Source of the DNA: Fluoribacter dumoffii NY 23
GTDB lineage: Bacteria > Pseudomonadota > Gammaproteobacteria > Legionellales > Legionellaceae
Assembly (NCBI RefSeq): GCF_000236165.1
Contig: NZ_CM001373.1
Coordinates: 2,550,500-2,614,499, forward strand
Reading direction: 5' to 3'
Length of the DNA stretch: 64,000 bases
The position numbers and the translations under genes are program-made. The notes beneath the pieces were generated by a model, which made no database searches, was not told the origin of the DNA, and saw only the letters and a list, made by a program, of their open reading frames with translations. The stretch's first letter is position 1. Every line of letters begins with the position of its first letter. Shown piece by piece: positions 37,972 to 47,310 of the stretch.

Positions 37972-38691
37972 ATGTCACTCAAATTAATTAAAACAAGAAT
38001 TCTCGGCTATGGTTTAATTACATGTTTGCTAAGCAGTTGTTTTCATCCGCCTTATAATAATTTTAAACCCGTACACCCTATGCCCAAAAGAGTGGTTACC
38101 GGCGCAGTTGTTGGAACTGCGGTAGGTGCTGCAACCACGGGTCATGTAGCTGGTGCTCTTGCAGGAACAGTAGTCGGCGGCACAGTGGGGGCCATTGTAG
38201 GGCTTAATAAAGCCAGCCGACGCAGCATTATCAAAGAATTAAACAAAGAAAATATCGAATACGTACAGTACGGGGATACGATGACTTTAATTGTACCTGT
38301 CGATAAATATTTTATGTTTGAAAGCCCTCGTCTTAATGAAGTGTGTTACCCAGGTCTTGAAAATATTGTAAGATTGTTAAAATTTTACCCGCTAAGTCCT
38401 GTTTATGTAGCAGGCTTTACCGATAATGTAGGTACGGACCGCCATAAAAAATTGATGTCTCAGGCCCAGGCAGAAACAATGCTTACCTTTCTATGGGCTA
38501 ATAATATCCCCGCCCAACTGCTCAAGGCAGAAGGATATGGTGATAAGAATGATGTAGGTGATAATAATTTGATTCATGGCAGTGCATTTAATCGACGCAT
38601 TGAGATCCAATGGTTCAATAGTTATGGTACTAAGACTTGTGCAACTTGTCCTGCTCCAGTACCATCACCAGTTGTTTATGCGACAAAGTAA
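37972..38691 (+). CDS. OmpA-like lipoprotein with glycine-zipper segment
   Basis: Start ATG 37972 is chosen from GGGAG 6 bases upstream and because it opens a lipoprotein signal: the lipobox LSSC puts the acylated Cys at residue 23. A Gly/Ala zipper follows (VVTGAVVGTAVGAATTGH, about 40-57, and a second block to about 78), then a C-terminal OmpA/MotB peptidoglycan-binding domain (YVAGFTDNVGTDRHKKLMSQ, and FNRRIEIQWF near the end). It likely sits in the outer membrane and tethers it to the cell wall. Related to the Pal/YiaD type by architecture; 239 aa. It is 9 bases upstream of the first permease. Confidence 0.88.
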   Translation: MSLKLIKTRILGYGLITCLLSSCFHPPYNNFKPVHPMPKRVVTGAVVGTAVGAATTGHVAGALAGTVVGGTVGAIVGLNKASRRSIIKELNKENIEYVQYGDTMTLIVPVDKYFMFESPRLNEVCYPGLENIVRLLKFYPLSPVYVAGFTDNVGTDRHKKLMSQAQAETMLTFLWANNIPAQLLKAEGYGDKNDVGDNNLIHGSAFNRRIEIQWFNSYGTKTCATCPAPVPSPVVYATK

Positions 38692-38700
38692 GGCTAATTA

Positions 38701-39888
38701 ATGCGTTCAAGATTTATTGGGGGAATTCTTTTAATCGTCGGCACTTCCATAGGCGGAGGCATGCTTGCCTTGCCTGTTGCCAATGCGGCTACCGGATTTT
38801 GGCAATCATCAATCTTTTTATTTCTTTGTTGGGTATTCATGACTTTAGGGGCATTTTTTATTCTGGAAGCCAACCTTTATTTACCCAGAGGCAAACATAT
38901 GGTGTCCATGGCCCATGCTACTTTAGGGAATTATGGCTTACTTGCTGCCTGGATAAGTTATCTGTTTTTACTTTATACCTTACTTTCTGCCTATATTTCG
39001 GGGGGAGCTGACGTTTTAAATAGCCTGCTCTTTAAAATAGGATTGCATTTGGCAGATTGGCAAGCAAGTTTATTGTTTACGCTTATTTTTGGCCTGGTTG
39101 TTTATGGTGGAATTCGCTATGTGGATTATGTGAATCGCGGTCTGATGTTTGGTAAACTCGCAGTTTATTTTTTGTTGGTTCTTCTTATTGCTCCCCACAT
39201 AGAAATACAACATTTGCATCATGGCAATATACAATATATTGGCGGTGCAATTATGATTTTAATTACTTCTTTTGGATTTGCCATCATTGTCCCCAATTTG
39301 AGAGATTATTTTGACGATGACGTGAAGCAGTTGAAAAGGGTAATTTTTATTGGTTCCTTAATTCCCTTATTCTGTTATTTGGCTTGGGATGCGGTGATTA
39401 TGGGGGCTCTTCCTTCAGAGGGAAGTCAAAACCTTGAAAGCTTAATGCACAATCCGCGTACTACCAGTGCGCTGGCCAGTATGCTCTCGAACAAAGTGCA
39501 AAACACAACCATTAGCGCCCTATTTAATTTCTTTACTTCCATTTGCATGCTTACTGCATTTCTTGGTGTTTCTTTGTGCTTGTATAGCTTTCTTGCCGAT
39601 GGTTTGAAATTACGCGAACGAGGGAGCCATGGGCTAGGGTTATTTTTACTCACTTTCGCCCCTCCGCTGCTCATCGTGACTTATTATCCTGGGGCGTACA
39701 TCCACGCCTTAGGGTACGCCGGTATTTTTTGTATCATTTTGCTACTACTTTTACCGGCTTTAATGTGTTATTTTGGCAGGAGAAAACATCATTCTGTTTT
39801 TATCGTCCCAGGTGGTATTTGGACTCAAATTATTGTAGTCGCAGTTTCAATAGGGCTATTAATACATGAATTCTGGAATTTAGTGTAA
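38701..39888 (+). CDS. Aromatic amino acid permease (TyrP/Mtr family), copy 1
   Basis: An inner-membrane H+-coupled permease of the tryptophan/tyrosine family. The signature GGILLIVGTSIGGGMLALPV is at residues 7-26, and about eleven hydrophobic segments span the 395 aa. ITSFGFAIIVPNLRDYF and LTAFLGVSLCLYSFLADGL are family blocks. It is a tandem paralogue of the gene at 40026 and is similar over the full length. An AAGG ribosome site lies upstream. The substrate is probably Tyr, Trp or Phe; the two copies may differ. Confidence 0.9.
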   Translation: MRSRFIGGILLIVGTSIGGGMLALPVANAATGFWQSSIFLFLCWVFMTLGAFFILEANLYLPRGKHMVSMAHATLGNYGLLAAWISYLFLLYTLLSAYISGGADVLNSLLFKIGLHLADWQASLLFTLIFGLVVYGGIRYVDYVNRGLMFGKLAVYFLLVLLIAPHIEIQHLHHGNIQYIGGAIMILITSFGFAIIVPNLRDYFDDDVKQLKRVIFIGSLIPLFCYLAWDAVIMGALPSEGSQNLESLMHNPRTTSALASMLSNKVQNTTISALFNFFTSICMLTAFLGVSLCLYSFLADGLKLRERGSHGLGLFLLTFAPPLLIVTYYPGAYIHALGYAGIFCIILLLLLPALMCYFGRRKHHSVFIVPGGIWTQIIVVAVSIGLLIHEFWNLV

Positions 39889-40025
39889 ATAAAATTGTGT
39901 AATCTACATTTTTAATTTTAATTTTTACATTCATTCCGCTACTCCCAGGTTACGAGATAATTGACTGCAAATGAATAACAAATTATCATATTGAATTATT
40001 TTTGCGCTATTTTGGATGAAATCTT

Positions 40026-41216
40026 ATGATCAATTCAAAACTAATAGGTGGGATATTACTTATAGTAGGAACTTCAATAGGTGGAGGCATGCTTGCTTTA
40101 CCTGTTTCTACAGCTGAAGTAGGTTTTAGCAATTCGATTTTCTTCCTGTTTTTTTGCTGGCTGGTGATGACCGCAGGAGCTTTATTAATCCTGGAAGTCA
40201 ATCTACGCCTTCCGGCAGGCAGTAATATGATTTCGATGGCAAAGTCCACGTTAGGGTTGCCAGGTCAAATTATTGCCTGGATTACGTACTTGTTCTTACT
40301 CTACACCCTGCTCTCCGCCTACATTTCTGGCGGTAGCGATGTGTTCAATAGTTTATTGCATAAAATAAATATTGAATTACCCAACAGTGTGACCGCAATT
40401 TTATTTACACTTTTATTCAGTTTGATAGTTTATAAAGGAATTCGTTCCGTAGATTACGTGAATCGTGGTCTCATGTTCGGAAAATTAGGCATATACGTTT
40501 TACTGGTGGCAATTATTAGTCCCCATACCTCAACATTGGGTTTAACAGATGGTTCCGCACGTGCGTTTACCGGCACGTTAATGATCTTAATCACTTCATT
40601 CGGCTATGCAACGATAATACCCAGCTTACGCGATTATTTCGGAGATGATATACGCAGCCTTAGACGTGTTATTTTATTGGGGTCGCTTATTCCTCTTGGT
40701 TGTTACATTGTTTGGGATGCAGTTATTATGGGCGTTGTCTCTCGTGAAGGAGAGAATGGATTGCTTGCGCTTATGAATTCAGAGCATGCTACCAGCGGGT
40801 TGACTGAAGCGTTAAGCCAATCTGTTCATAATCAGTGGATTAGCGGTTTTTTTGGATTTTTCACTTCCATATGTATGCTCACTGCATTTTTAGGCGTTTC
40901 ATTAGGGCTATTTGATTTTCTCGCTGACGGATTAAAATTGAAGAAATCCGGTAATCAGGGAAAATATACTTTGGCCTTAACTTTTCTTCCCCCATTGGGA
41001 GTCGTCCTGTTGAATCCCGGAATTTATTTGCAAGCCTTAAGCTATGCGGGTATTTGTTGCGTTATTTTATTGCTTTTGTTGCCTTCAGTTATGGCGTGGC
41101 GTGGACGTAAAGCATTAGTCACCAATGAAAGCCACCTCGTTCCTGGAGGTAATTCCAGCTTGGCCTTAATTGGTTTTATTGCTATGGGCTTGCTTATTAT
41201 TGCTATCATCAATTAA
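40026..41216 (+). CDS. Aromatic amino acid permease (TyrP/Mtr family), copy 2
   Basis: The same architecture as copy 1, 396 aa, starting with MINSKLIGGILLIVGTSIGG and sharing SYILFLLYTLLSAYISGG-like blocks (here YLFLLYTLLSAYISGGSDV), RYVDYVNRGLMFGKL-like and LTAFLGVSLGLFDFLADGL. The 137-base gap between the copies is AT-rich and has room for its own promoter. Conservation of the unwound-helix glycines in both copies suggests both are functional. Confidence 0.9.
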   Translation: MINSKLIGGILLIVGTSIGGGMLALPVSTAEVGFSNSIFFLFFCWLVMTAGALLILEVNLRLPAGSNMISMAKSTLGLPGQIIAWITYLFLLYTLLSAYISGGSDVFNSLLHKINIELPNSVTAILFTLLFSLIVYKGIRSVDYVNRGLMFGKLGIYVLLVAIISPHTSTLGLTDGSARAFTGTLMILITSFGYATIIPSLRDYFGDDIRSLRRVILLGSLIPLGCYIVWDAVIMGVVSREGENGLLALMNSEHATSGLTEALSQSVHNQWISGFFGFFTSICMLTAFLGVSLGLFDFLADGLKLKKSGNQGKYTLALTFLPPLGVVLLNPGIYLQALSYAGICCVILLLLLPSVMAWRGRKALVTNESHLVPGGNSSLALIGFIAMGLLIIAIIN

Positions 41217-41226
41217 TTACCTTTGG

Positions 41227-41257
41227 CTCCTGAGGAATGCAAAGCAGAGCTCAGGAG
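41227..41257 (+). terminator. Terminator-like hairpin after permease 2
   Basis: CTCCTGAG and CTCAGGAG, 8-bp arms with a 15-base loop, 10 bases after the stop. No clear T-run. A second AT-rich stem (ACGTTTTT / AAAAACGT) lies at 41311-41331. Confidence 0.4.
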
Positions 41258-41447
41258 AATACCGCTTATCCCTTCCTACTCTAACCCCAAACCGTTTTTT
41301 TCTTGAAAAGACGTTTTTACAGAAAAAACGTGCACCGCAAAAATGTATTATTTCACTTTTTGCAAAGCAGATTGCACCTTAAGCAAATGTTTTTGTTTAA
41401 AATTTAATCTATAATTAATTCAGATGTCTTCATACAAGGAGGGTATT

Positions 41448-41624
41448 ATGTTAACTTGGGCCTTGATATTTTTAATCATTGCACTCATTGCCGCAGCATT
41501 TGGATTTGGTGGAATTGCTGCAGCTGCAGCTGGAATTGCAAAGATTTTGTTCTTTTTATTTCTTGTCATCTTTGTCGTACTACTGGTTATGGGGTTACTT
41601 GCTCGTCGCCCACCGCCCCCATAA
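41448..41624 (+). CDS. DUF1328 small membrane protein (YtjA-like)
   Basis: 58 aa. The ATG at 41448 has a near-perfect AAGGAGG 5 bases upstream, which rules out the longer frame. Two hydrophobic segments ([18 protein letters not shown], and [17 protein letters not shown]) flank a Gly/Ala linker of the [11 protein letters not shown] type, as in YtjA, and the tail is RRPPPP. Members are often stress-induced; function is not known. Confidence 0.88.
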   Translation: MLTWALIFLIIALIAAAFGFGGIAAAAAGIAKILFFLFLVIFVVLLVMGLLARRPPPP

Positions 41625-41654
41625 AAATCATTGGAGCCTATTAGGTTAAGTTTC

Positions 41655-41677
41655 GCCCGGAACCCCTTATTCCGGGC
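41655..41677. terminator. Bidirectional terminator hairpin
   Basis: GCCCGGAA, 7-base loop, TTCCGGGC: a perfect GC-rich stem between the convergent DUF1328 and isoaspartyl peptidase genes. Confidence 0.6.
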
Positions 41678-41703
41678 CCCAGATGTACGCTTCTATTTTG
41701 AAG

Positions 41704-42615
41704 TTAATCAAAAAGACGAATTTGCATTTTTTGAGAAGAACTTTGCCAAGCCCTCTTCATGATCTCGGTATTAAAAGAAATCCCAAAATCACCATGTTTA
41801 TTGACCGCAATCACCCCCATTTCCCCGTTTAATTGCTTATGGCGTTCATGAATTACATAATCACAGGCTTCTTGTAAAGGCATATCAAATTCCACCATCA
41901 TGGATATGGTGTGTCCCACTACATTCCTGATCAAATATTCACCCTCTCCGGTCCCGGAGACTGCGCAGGAGGTGTTATTGGCATAGCATCCTGCGCCAAT
42001 CACACAGCTGTCGCCAATTCTTCCGGGAAGACAATTGCTGGTTCCGCCTGTTGAAGTTGCGGCCGCCAGGTTTCCCTGCATATCAAGAGCCACAGCTCCT
42101 ACAGTCCCTTTTAGTTTCTTCTTCTGAATGTCCTCCAAAGTCTCTAATCGATTGAGAGTTTGGTACATTTCATATTGGTAGGGAGTTATAAAATAAGATT
42201 CAGCCTCAATCTCTACTTCGTGTTTTTTTGCTATCTCTAACGCCCCGTATCCCGAAAGAAAAACATGCCTTGTTTTTTCCATTACCAGTCTTGCCAAGTG
42301 GACTGGATTTTTTACAGTTCGAACCATAGAAACCGAGCCAGCACGTAAATCCTTGCCGCTCATAATGGAAGCATCCATTTCCACTTCACCTTGACAATTT
42401 AACGCAGAACCTCTGCCTGCATTAAATAATGGATTATCTTCAAGAATTGCAACCGTTTCCTCCACTGCATCCAGAGCCGAGCCGCCTTTTTCAAGTATGG
42501 AATAGCCCTTCTTAATTGCCTGGGCCATGCCCTCCTCAAACTCCTTTTGATGTTCTTGTAAAAAAGAATAATTCTCACTGGCACCGCCATGTACTGCAAT
42601 AGCAATTTTATCCAT
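41704..42615 (-). CDS. iaaA: Isoaspartyl peptidase / plant-type L-asparaginase
   Basis: An Ntn-hydrolase that self-cleaves into two subunits and cleaves beta-aspartyl dipeptides. The autocleavage site is KKLKG-TVGAV with nucleophile Thr171 (303-aa numbering). VHGGASENY at the N-terminus, NAGRGSALN and the oxyanion/substrate loop ATSTGGTSN and GTGEGEYLIR are family blocks. It is the third gene of the cyanophycin operon, 14 bases after cphB; there it would split beta-Asp-Arg into Asp and Arg. The start is ATG 42615, one codon inside a GTG. Confidence 0.93.
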   Translation of the reverse strand: MDKIAIAVHGGASENYSFLQEHQKEFEEGMAQAIKKGYSILEKGGSALDAVEETVAILEDNPLFNAGRGSALNCQGEVEMDASIMSGKDLRAGSVSMVRTVKNPVHLARLVMEKTRHVFLSGYGALEIAKKHEVEIEAESYFITPYQYEMYQTLNRLETLEDIQKKKLKGTVGAVALDMQGNLAAATSTGGTSNCLPGRIGDSCVIGAGCYANNTSCAVSGTGEGEYLIRNVVGHTISMMVEFDMPLQEACDYVIHERHKQLNGEMGVIAVNKHGDFGISFNTEIMKRAWQSSSQKMQIRLFD

Positions 42616-42629
42616 CACCTATTATCCAT

Positions 42630-43496
42630 TTATTTAGTATATTTACTTACAGGAATTGCAGGATTCGCTAAAGTGCGGTCCAATATTGAAAATTGACATC
42701 CTTTAACCAGAAGATGCACAATTAAATTTTCAACAAAAACCGCTTCACCTTCCTCTACATCAGTAATATTCGTTTGATCGATATTCCTGCCATCGATAAT
42801 AACTACCATACCGGAGCCATAAACTTCGGCATCAGTTCCATTTCGAATGACCAAAGCAGTATCTTCCCCCAAACCAATACCTAATTGTTCCGGATTCATA
42901 ATGATGGCATGGGCAAGCCGGCTGAATCGCCCTCTTTTTATAAAATGAGTATCAATGATACACGACAGTACAATCCCTAATCCTGAAGAAGTTAATAAAT
43001 TACGATACCTTAAGGCCTCCGACAAACCACCCCCCGTTATCATTACTGTACCCATCACCATAGCGCCAGCACTGGTTCCAGCAATAATAAAATCACTATC
43101 TTTCATGTATCTATCTTTAATAATATTGACGATAGGGGTACCGCCTAAAATAGTAGATAATCGAAACTGATCTCCTCCCGTTAAAAAAATAGCCCCTGCA
43201 TTTGCTGCTCTTTTTAAATACTCACTGTCACGCGCTTCACTTCTTTTTTTTATGGGAAGAAATCCTATATTGTTATAACCCATATCATGAAAAACTTTTT
43301 GATAAATTTTTTTTACTTCCTCCTGAATCTCTGAGCCTGTTGTAATAATTTCAATTTTTTTATTCGAAGGAGGAAGTATTTCATTTAGAATTTCATAGCG
43401 AGTAAATTCCTTTTTTTGCTCTACTATGTCTATCAGATCATTGTCGCCCTTGTCCTCGGCGCCACCGATAATTAATAATTTAGCCTTGGGTGTCAT
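42630..43496 (-). CDS. cphB: Cyanophycinase
   Basis: A serine exopeptidase (S51-like) that degrades cyanophycin to beta-Asp-Arg dipeptides. The nucleophile elbow is AGTSAGAMVMG with Ser142; the N-terminal LLIIGGAEDKGDND and middle AIFLTGGDQFRLS blocks, and the IDTHF...RGRFSRLAHA segment, match the family. 288 aa. The start is ATG 43496 with GAGG 6 bases before it. It overlaps the 3' end of cphA by 17 bases, indicating translational coupling. Confidence 0.93.
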   Translation of the reverse strand: MTPKAKLLIIGGAEDKGDNDLIDIVEQKKEFTRYEILNEILPPSNKKIEIITTGSEIQEEVKKIYQKVFHDMGYNNIGFLPIKKRSEARDSEYLKRAANAGAIFLTGGDQFRLSTILGGTPIVNIIKDRYMKDSDFIIAGTSAGAMVMGTVMITGGGLSEALRYRNLLTSSGLGIVLSCIIDTHFIKRGRFSRLAHAIIMNPEQLGIGLGEDTALVIRNGTDAEVYGSGMVVIIDGRNIDQTNITDVEEGEAVFVENLIVHLLVKGCQFSILDRTLANPAIPVSKYTK

Positions 43497-46119
43497 TATA
43501 AACCTCATTCACCATCTTGAATTGCTTTTCCTTTTTCTTCAGAAAATTGGTAGTCTCAAATACATCTTCAACTGCGCAGAAGATAAACGTATTTGGTTCT
43601 GCTATTTCCATCATATGTTCAATTGCCTCAATCTCATCTGAAATAATATTTAAAGAGGGTTTTAAATGGGAACGAAGAATTCCAGCGACTAAAAGACGGT
43701 TAATTTCATGATGGGTTCGCCCTCGTCCATCTTTGTCGTGACGGATAACAATCTCATCAAACATAGAGGCAACGTGGTAGCCCAATTTTTCTATATCTTC
43801 ATCACGCCGATCACCGACAACTCCTATGATTCCAATTTTTTTAGCGCATTGAAGTGAATCAATATAATTTTTTAGTTCGCAATATGCGCCTTCATTGTGA
43901 GCATAGTCGACCATGATTTGACAATGAGGGAATCTAAAAAGATTCATCCTGCCGGGAAGGTTTTCCACGGTAGGATAGAAAACTTGCAGAGCTTCTTTGA
44001 TTTTTTCCAAAGAGAAATGACTGATTACCCCCGCCAGTACTGCTGCCAATATATTTTGCATCATACCGGTTGCAGTACCTTGAAAACTGAGTGGTATTGA
44101 TTTTATATCCGCAAGGGTAATGCGTTCTGATCCCCTCTGCACTATAATATTTCCCTGGTCAAGATAGGCAGCCAGCCCGCCTAGGCTACAATGCTTGCGA
44201 ATGTGTGGGCTATCAAACATGCTAAAGAGGGCAATATTGCAGTGTAAATCATTTCTTAAATCGTAGGTAAAATTATTATCCGCATTTAAAATGGCATATC
44301 CTGTATCTTTGGTACTTCGCGCAACAACCGCTTTTACCTCTGCCATTTCTTCTAATGTATGGATATCATTTAACTCCAGATGATCTCCAGTGACATTGGT
44401 TATCACACTAATATCACATTCATCAAAACCTAAACCGGAACGCAGAATCCCGCCTCGAGCACACTCTAACACCGCATAATCAACCTCGGGATCATACAAA
44501 ACAACTTGGGCACTGGCAGGTCCGCTGCAATCACCGCTATAGATTAATTTATTATTTATATAGATACCTTCTGTAGTGGTATAACCTGTATGATGATTTA
44601 CAAACCGTGCGAGATGGGCGATCAACCTGACAACAGTTGTTTTCCCATTAGTACCCGTAACTGCAACTACCGGAATTCTTGATGTCAAATTCGCTGGATA
44701 AAGCATATTTAATATGGGTTCTGCCACATTACGCGCCATACCTTCATTGGGGGACAAATGCATCCTTAACCCAGGTCCTGCATTTACTTCAATAACCGCC
44801 CCCGAATTTTCATTAAGCGGACAACCGATATCTTGGGAAATGACATCAATTCCACAAATATCCAAATTCACCAGTCGCGCTACACGCTCCGCAAGAGAGA
44901 TGTTAAAAGGATGGACTATGTCTGTAACGTCCCTGGCTGTTCCCCCGGAACTTAAATTGGCAGTTTCTTTTAATTTTAAAATATGTCCTACAGGTAATAT
45001 ACTTTCGAGAGTGAGGTTATTCTGTTTTAAAATAGAGAAAGTGGATTCATCAATTTTGATTTTTGTCAGTATATTTTCATGCGACTCGCCTCGATTGGGA
45101 TCCTCATTCACCTGCTTAATTAATTCATTGATTGTAAGTTTTCCATTACCTGTAATCTGGGGGGGAGTGCGTTCAGCTACAGCAACTACTTTATAATTTA
45201 TCACTAAGAATCGATAATCATTTCCCGTTATAAAACGCTCTATAATTAATTCATTGGAAATTTTTTTTGCCAGTTCATACCCAAAATATGCTTTATTCAA
45301 ATCAGTGATATGAGTAGTTACTCCTTTCCCATGGTTGCCATTATGCGGCTTTATAACTAATGGGAAACCCAATTGGGCAATCGCATCTTTAAGAGACTCC
45401 TCAGAATTGATAATCATGCCCTCGGGAGTCGGAATAAAATTTGCCCTCAGGATGTGTTTGGTCAACTCTTTATCAGAAGCAATATCAACCCCAATGGAGC
45501 TGGTTTTCGAAGACACAGAGGCCCATATCTTTTTTTGATTTCGTCCATATCCAAAGGTAATTAAAGAAGTGTTATTATGGCGTTTCCAGGGAATTTTTCT
45601 TCTTTTAGCTTCCTCCACAAGGGCCTGGGTGCTTGGTCCTAAACTTTTTCTTTTAAAAATCTCTTTGAGATGGTTGATTGCTTCCTCTAGGGGATATTTT
45701 TTTCCCTCGGCAATGGAGCGTATAAATTCTACCGCTGTTTTTCCTGCATGCAACCCGGCTTCCTCTATTTGATAAGCAAAGATGACATGATAGACGCCAT
45801 AATCTTTAGTCCCATAAGTTCTGCCAAAACCGCAATCCATTCCGGCAAGATATTGCAACTCCAAAGCAACATGTTCAATCACATGCCCTAACCATGTACC
45901 TTCCTCAACCCGTTCTAAGAATCCACCCTCCACTCCCAAGGAACAGCGGTGACTTTTTAAACTAGGTAGCTCCTGAACCAGTCTTTCCTTAAATCCAGCC
46001 AAACGATTTGTAGGAAGCTCCTCATATTTTTCTAAATCCAGTTTGATAACGATAAGTTCCTTTCTATAGTTTGACCAATAATTAGGACCATTCAATATCT
46101 TGGTTTCTAAAATGTTCAT
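43480..46119 (-). CDS. cphA: Cyanophycin synthetase
   Basis: An ATP-dependent ligase building multi-L-arginyl-poly-L-aspartate, a nitrogen and carbon store. Three parts are visible: an N-terminal domain (to about 160; SHRCSLGVEGGFLERVEEGTW-type block), an ATP-grasp domain (about 220-470; PLVIKPHNGNHGKGV, and VIEVNAGPGLRMH), and a Mur-ligase-like domain with P-loop AVTGTNGKTT (about 486-495), ARGGILRSGLG and NVTGDHLELN, then a C-terminal VDYAHNEGAY block. 879 aa is typical of CphA1. ATG 46119 has AGGA 6 bases upstream. First gene of the operon. Confidence 0.95.
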   Translation of the reverse strand: MNILETKILNGPNYWSNYRKELIVIKLDLEKYEELPTNRLAGFKERLVQELPSLKSHRCSLGVEGGFLERVEEGTWLGHVIEHVALELQYLAGMDCGFGRTYGTKDYGVYHVIFAYQIEEAGLHAGKTAVEFIRSIAEGKKYPLEEAINHLKEIFKRKSLGPSTQALVEEAKRRKIPWKRHNNTSLITFGYGRNQKKIWASVSSKTSSIGVDIASDKELTKHILRANFIPTPEGMIINSEESLKDAIAQLGFPLVIKPHNGNHGKGVTTHITDLNKAYFGYELAKKISNELIIERFITGNDYRFLVINYKVVAVAERTPPQITGNGKLTINELIKQVNEDPNRGESHENILTKIKIDESTFSILKQNNLTLESILPVGHILKLKETANLSSGGTARDVTDIVHPFNISLAERVARLVNLDICGIDVISQDIGCPLNENSGAVIEVNAGPGLRMHLSPNEGMARNVAEPILNMLYPANLTSRIPVVAVTGTNGKTTVVRLIAHLARFVNHHTGYTTTEGIYINNKLIYSGDCSGPASAQVVLYDPEVDYAVLECARGGILRSGLGFDECDISVITNVTGDHLELNDIHTLEEMAEVKAVVARSTKDTGYAILNADNNFTYDLRNDLHCNIALFSMFDSPHIRKHCSLGGLAAYLDQGNIIVQRGSERITLADIKSIPLSFQGTATGMMQNILAAVLAGVISHFSLEKIKEALQVFYPTVENLPGRMNLFRFPHCQIMVDYAHNEGAYCELKNYIDSLQCAKKIGIIGVVGDRRDEDIEKLGYHVASMFDEIVIRHDKDGRGRTHHEINRLLVAGILRSHLKPSLNIISDEIEAIEHMMEIAEPNTFIFCAVEDVFETTNFLKKKEKQFKMVNEVYNDTQG

Positions 46120-46268
46120 TCGCATTCCTTAGCATAAAATGAATTACCAAAAACTATTTTTTAGCATAGAAAGAATTTTCAAATTCTTCAAATAATTAGA
46201 AAATAATTCATTGATGATGGGCGGGAACTAATGGATTTCCTTAATTGTTTTTGGAAAAATAAATTTTG

Positions 46269-46307
46269 AAAAAAACACCTGCATCCCTTGATTCAAGGAA
46301 TGCAGGT
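46269..46307 (-). terminator. Strong Rho-independent terminator of the stress cluster
   Basis: On the minus strand ACCTGCATTCCTTG and AAGGGATGCAGGT pair around a short loop and are followed by G then TTTTTTT. It ends the transcript of the Ser-rich gene and isolates it from cphA. Confidence 0.85.
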
Positions 46308-46314
46308 AAGTGGG

Positions 46315-46608
46315 TTATTTTTTTACATTACAAGTAATTTGCGTACAATCCCTGCAATGTTTTTGTGCAAAAGTGAATGATTTGGAAGCAGAAGAAGTTT
46401 TCTCTGACATTTTCTTGTCTGCATCCTGATCCGCTCTTTTATCACTTGAACTTGCATTGGTAGTACAAATCCAATTGGACTTCATTGAAGTCTTGGTGGT
46501 GTTAGAACTTGAGCTTGAACTGCTACTGGAACTATTATCATCAGAAGCAAATGAAGACATAGAGACTAACACCATACTGCTGAATAATACTCCTGCTAAA
46601 ATTTTCAT
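46315..46608 (-). CDS. Small exported Ser-rich, Cys-containing protein
   Basis: 97 aa with a signal peptide (residues 1-22, ending SSFA). A run of ten Ser follows directly (residues 26-35), then a polar Ser/Thr/Lys region and four Cys: one at about 48, and a C-terminal CRDCTQITC pattern. No family recognised. The ATG overlaps the PRC-barrel stop (ATGA), so the two are translationally coupled. Possibly a periplasmic or surface stress protein or metal-binding peptide. Confidence 0.75.
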   Translation of the reverse strand: MKILAGVLFSSMVLVSMSSFASDDNSSSSSSSSSSNTTKTSMKSNWICTTNASSSDKRADQDADKKMSEKTSSASKSFTFAQKHCRDCTQITCNVKK

Positions 46609-46955
46609 GCTTCCTTTCCTCCTGTATAAAATCCTGTTATTGTTGTTTTAAATTCAGGCGCTGAAAAATTTGGCCAATGACTTTTGTCGAAACCAGGGGC
46701 ATTTTTCAAATGCTGTTTTTCAACATTAAGAATAAAACAATCATCTTTGTTATCATACAAAAAAAGATTCCAGGGCACTGCAAAAAATTTATTTCCGAAA
46801 CCTAGAAAACCACCAAAATCCAATACCAGATAGTTCACTGTTCCAGATGCCTTATCTATTACAACTTCTGCAATCTCGCCCAGATTTTCATTGGCACTAT
46901 TAATAACCTTGGTGCCTGTAAGTTCGCCGGATTTAACAATTCCTCTGTTTTCCAT
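46605..46955 (-). CDS. PRC-barrel domain protein
   Basis: 116 aa. Residues about 10-90 form a PRC-barrel: LTGTKVINSANENLGEIAEV, VNYLVLDFGGFLGFGNKFFAVPW, as in stress-related standalone members. No signal peptide or membrane span. It lies 26 bases downstream of the csbD-like gene and overlaps the Ser-rich gene by 4 bases. Confidence 0.88.
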   Translation of the reverse strand: MENRGIVKSGELTGTKVINSANENLGEIAEVVIDKASGTVNYLVLDFGGFLGFGNKFFAVPWNLFLYDNKDDCFILNVEKQHLKNAPGFDKSHWPNFSAPEFKTTITGFYTGGKEA

Positions 46956-46981
46956 AATAAGACTCCTTCCAAAGCGATCCT

Positions 46982-47185
46982 TTAGTGATGCAATTTTTTT
47001 TGGAAATCTTGCACGGCTTTTTTGGCTTGCTCTTGAGTGTAGCCATAATGCTTTCTTAATTTTCCGTAGATTTCTTCCTGATTTCCTTCAATTTGTTGCA
47101 GGTCATCATCTGTAAGCTTTCCCCAAAATTGCTTCATTTGACCTTTGATTTCCATCCATTTCCCTTGAAAAATATTCTGATTCAT
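46982..47185 (-). CDS. CsbD family stress-response protein
   Basis: 67 aa. Family pattern: QGKWMEIKGQMKQFWGKLTD at residues 7-26 followed by EGNQEEIYGKLRKHYGY. CsbD-like proteins are general-stress proteins, often under RpoS or SigB, with unknown activity. First gene of a three-gene unit with the PRC-barrel and Ser-rich genes. Confidence 0.93.
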   Translation of the reverse strand: MNQNIFQGKWMEIKGQMKQFWGKLTDDDLQQIEGNQEEIYGKLRKHYGYTQEQAKKAVQDFQKKLHH

Positions 47186-47310
47186 TATTTTCTCCCTAAA
47201 ATATCAGATTGATAGTTTTATTAATGCAAATAAAGACTAGACAATTATTTTGGAAAATGCAAAAAAACAGAACTGAATAGGCAAATAATTAGCAAAATCC
47301 TTAGGTAAAC

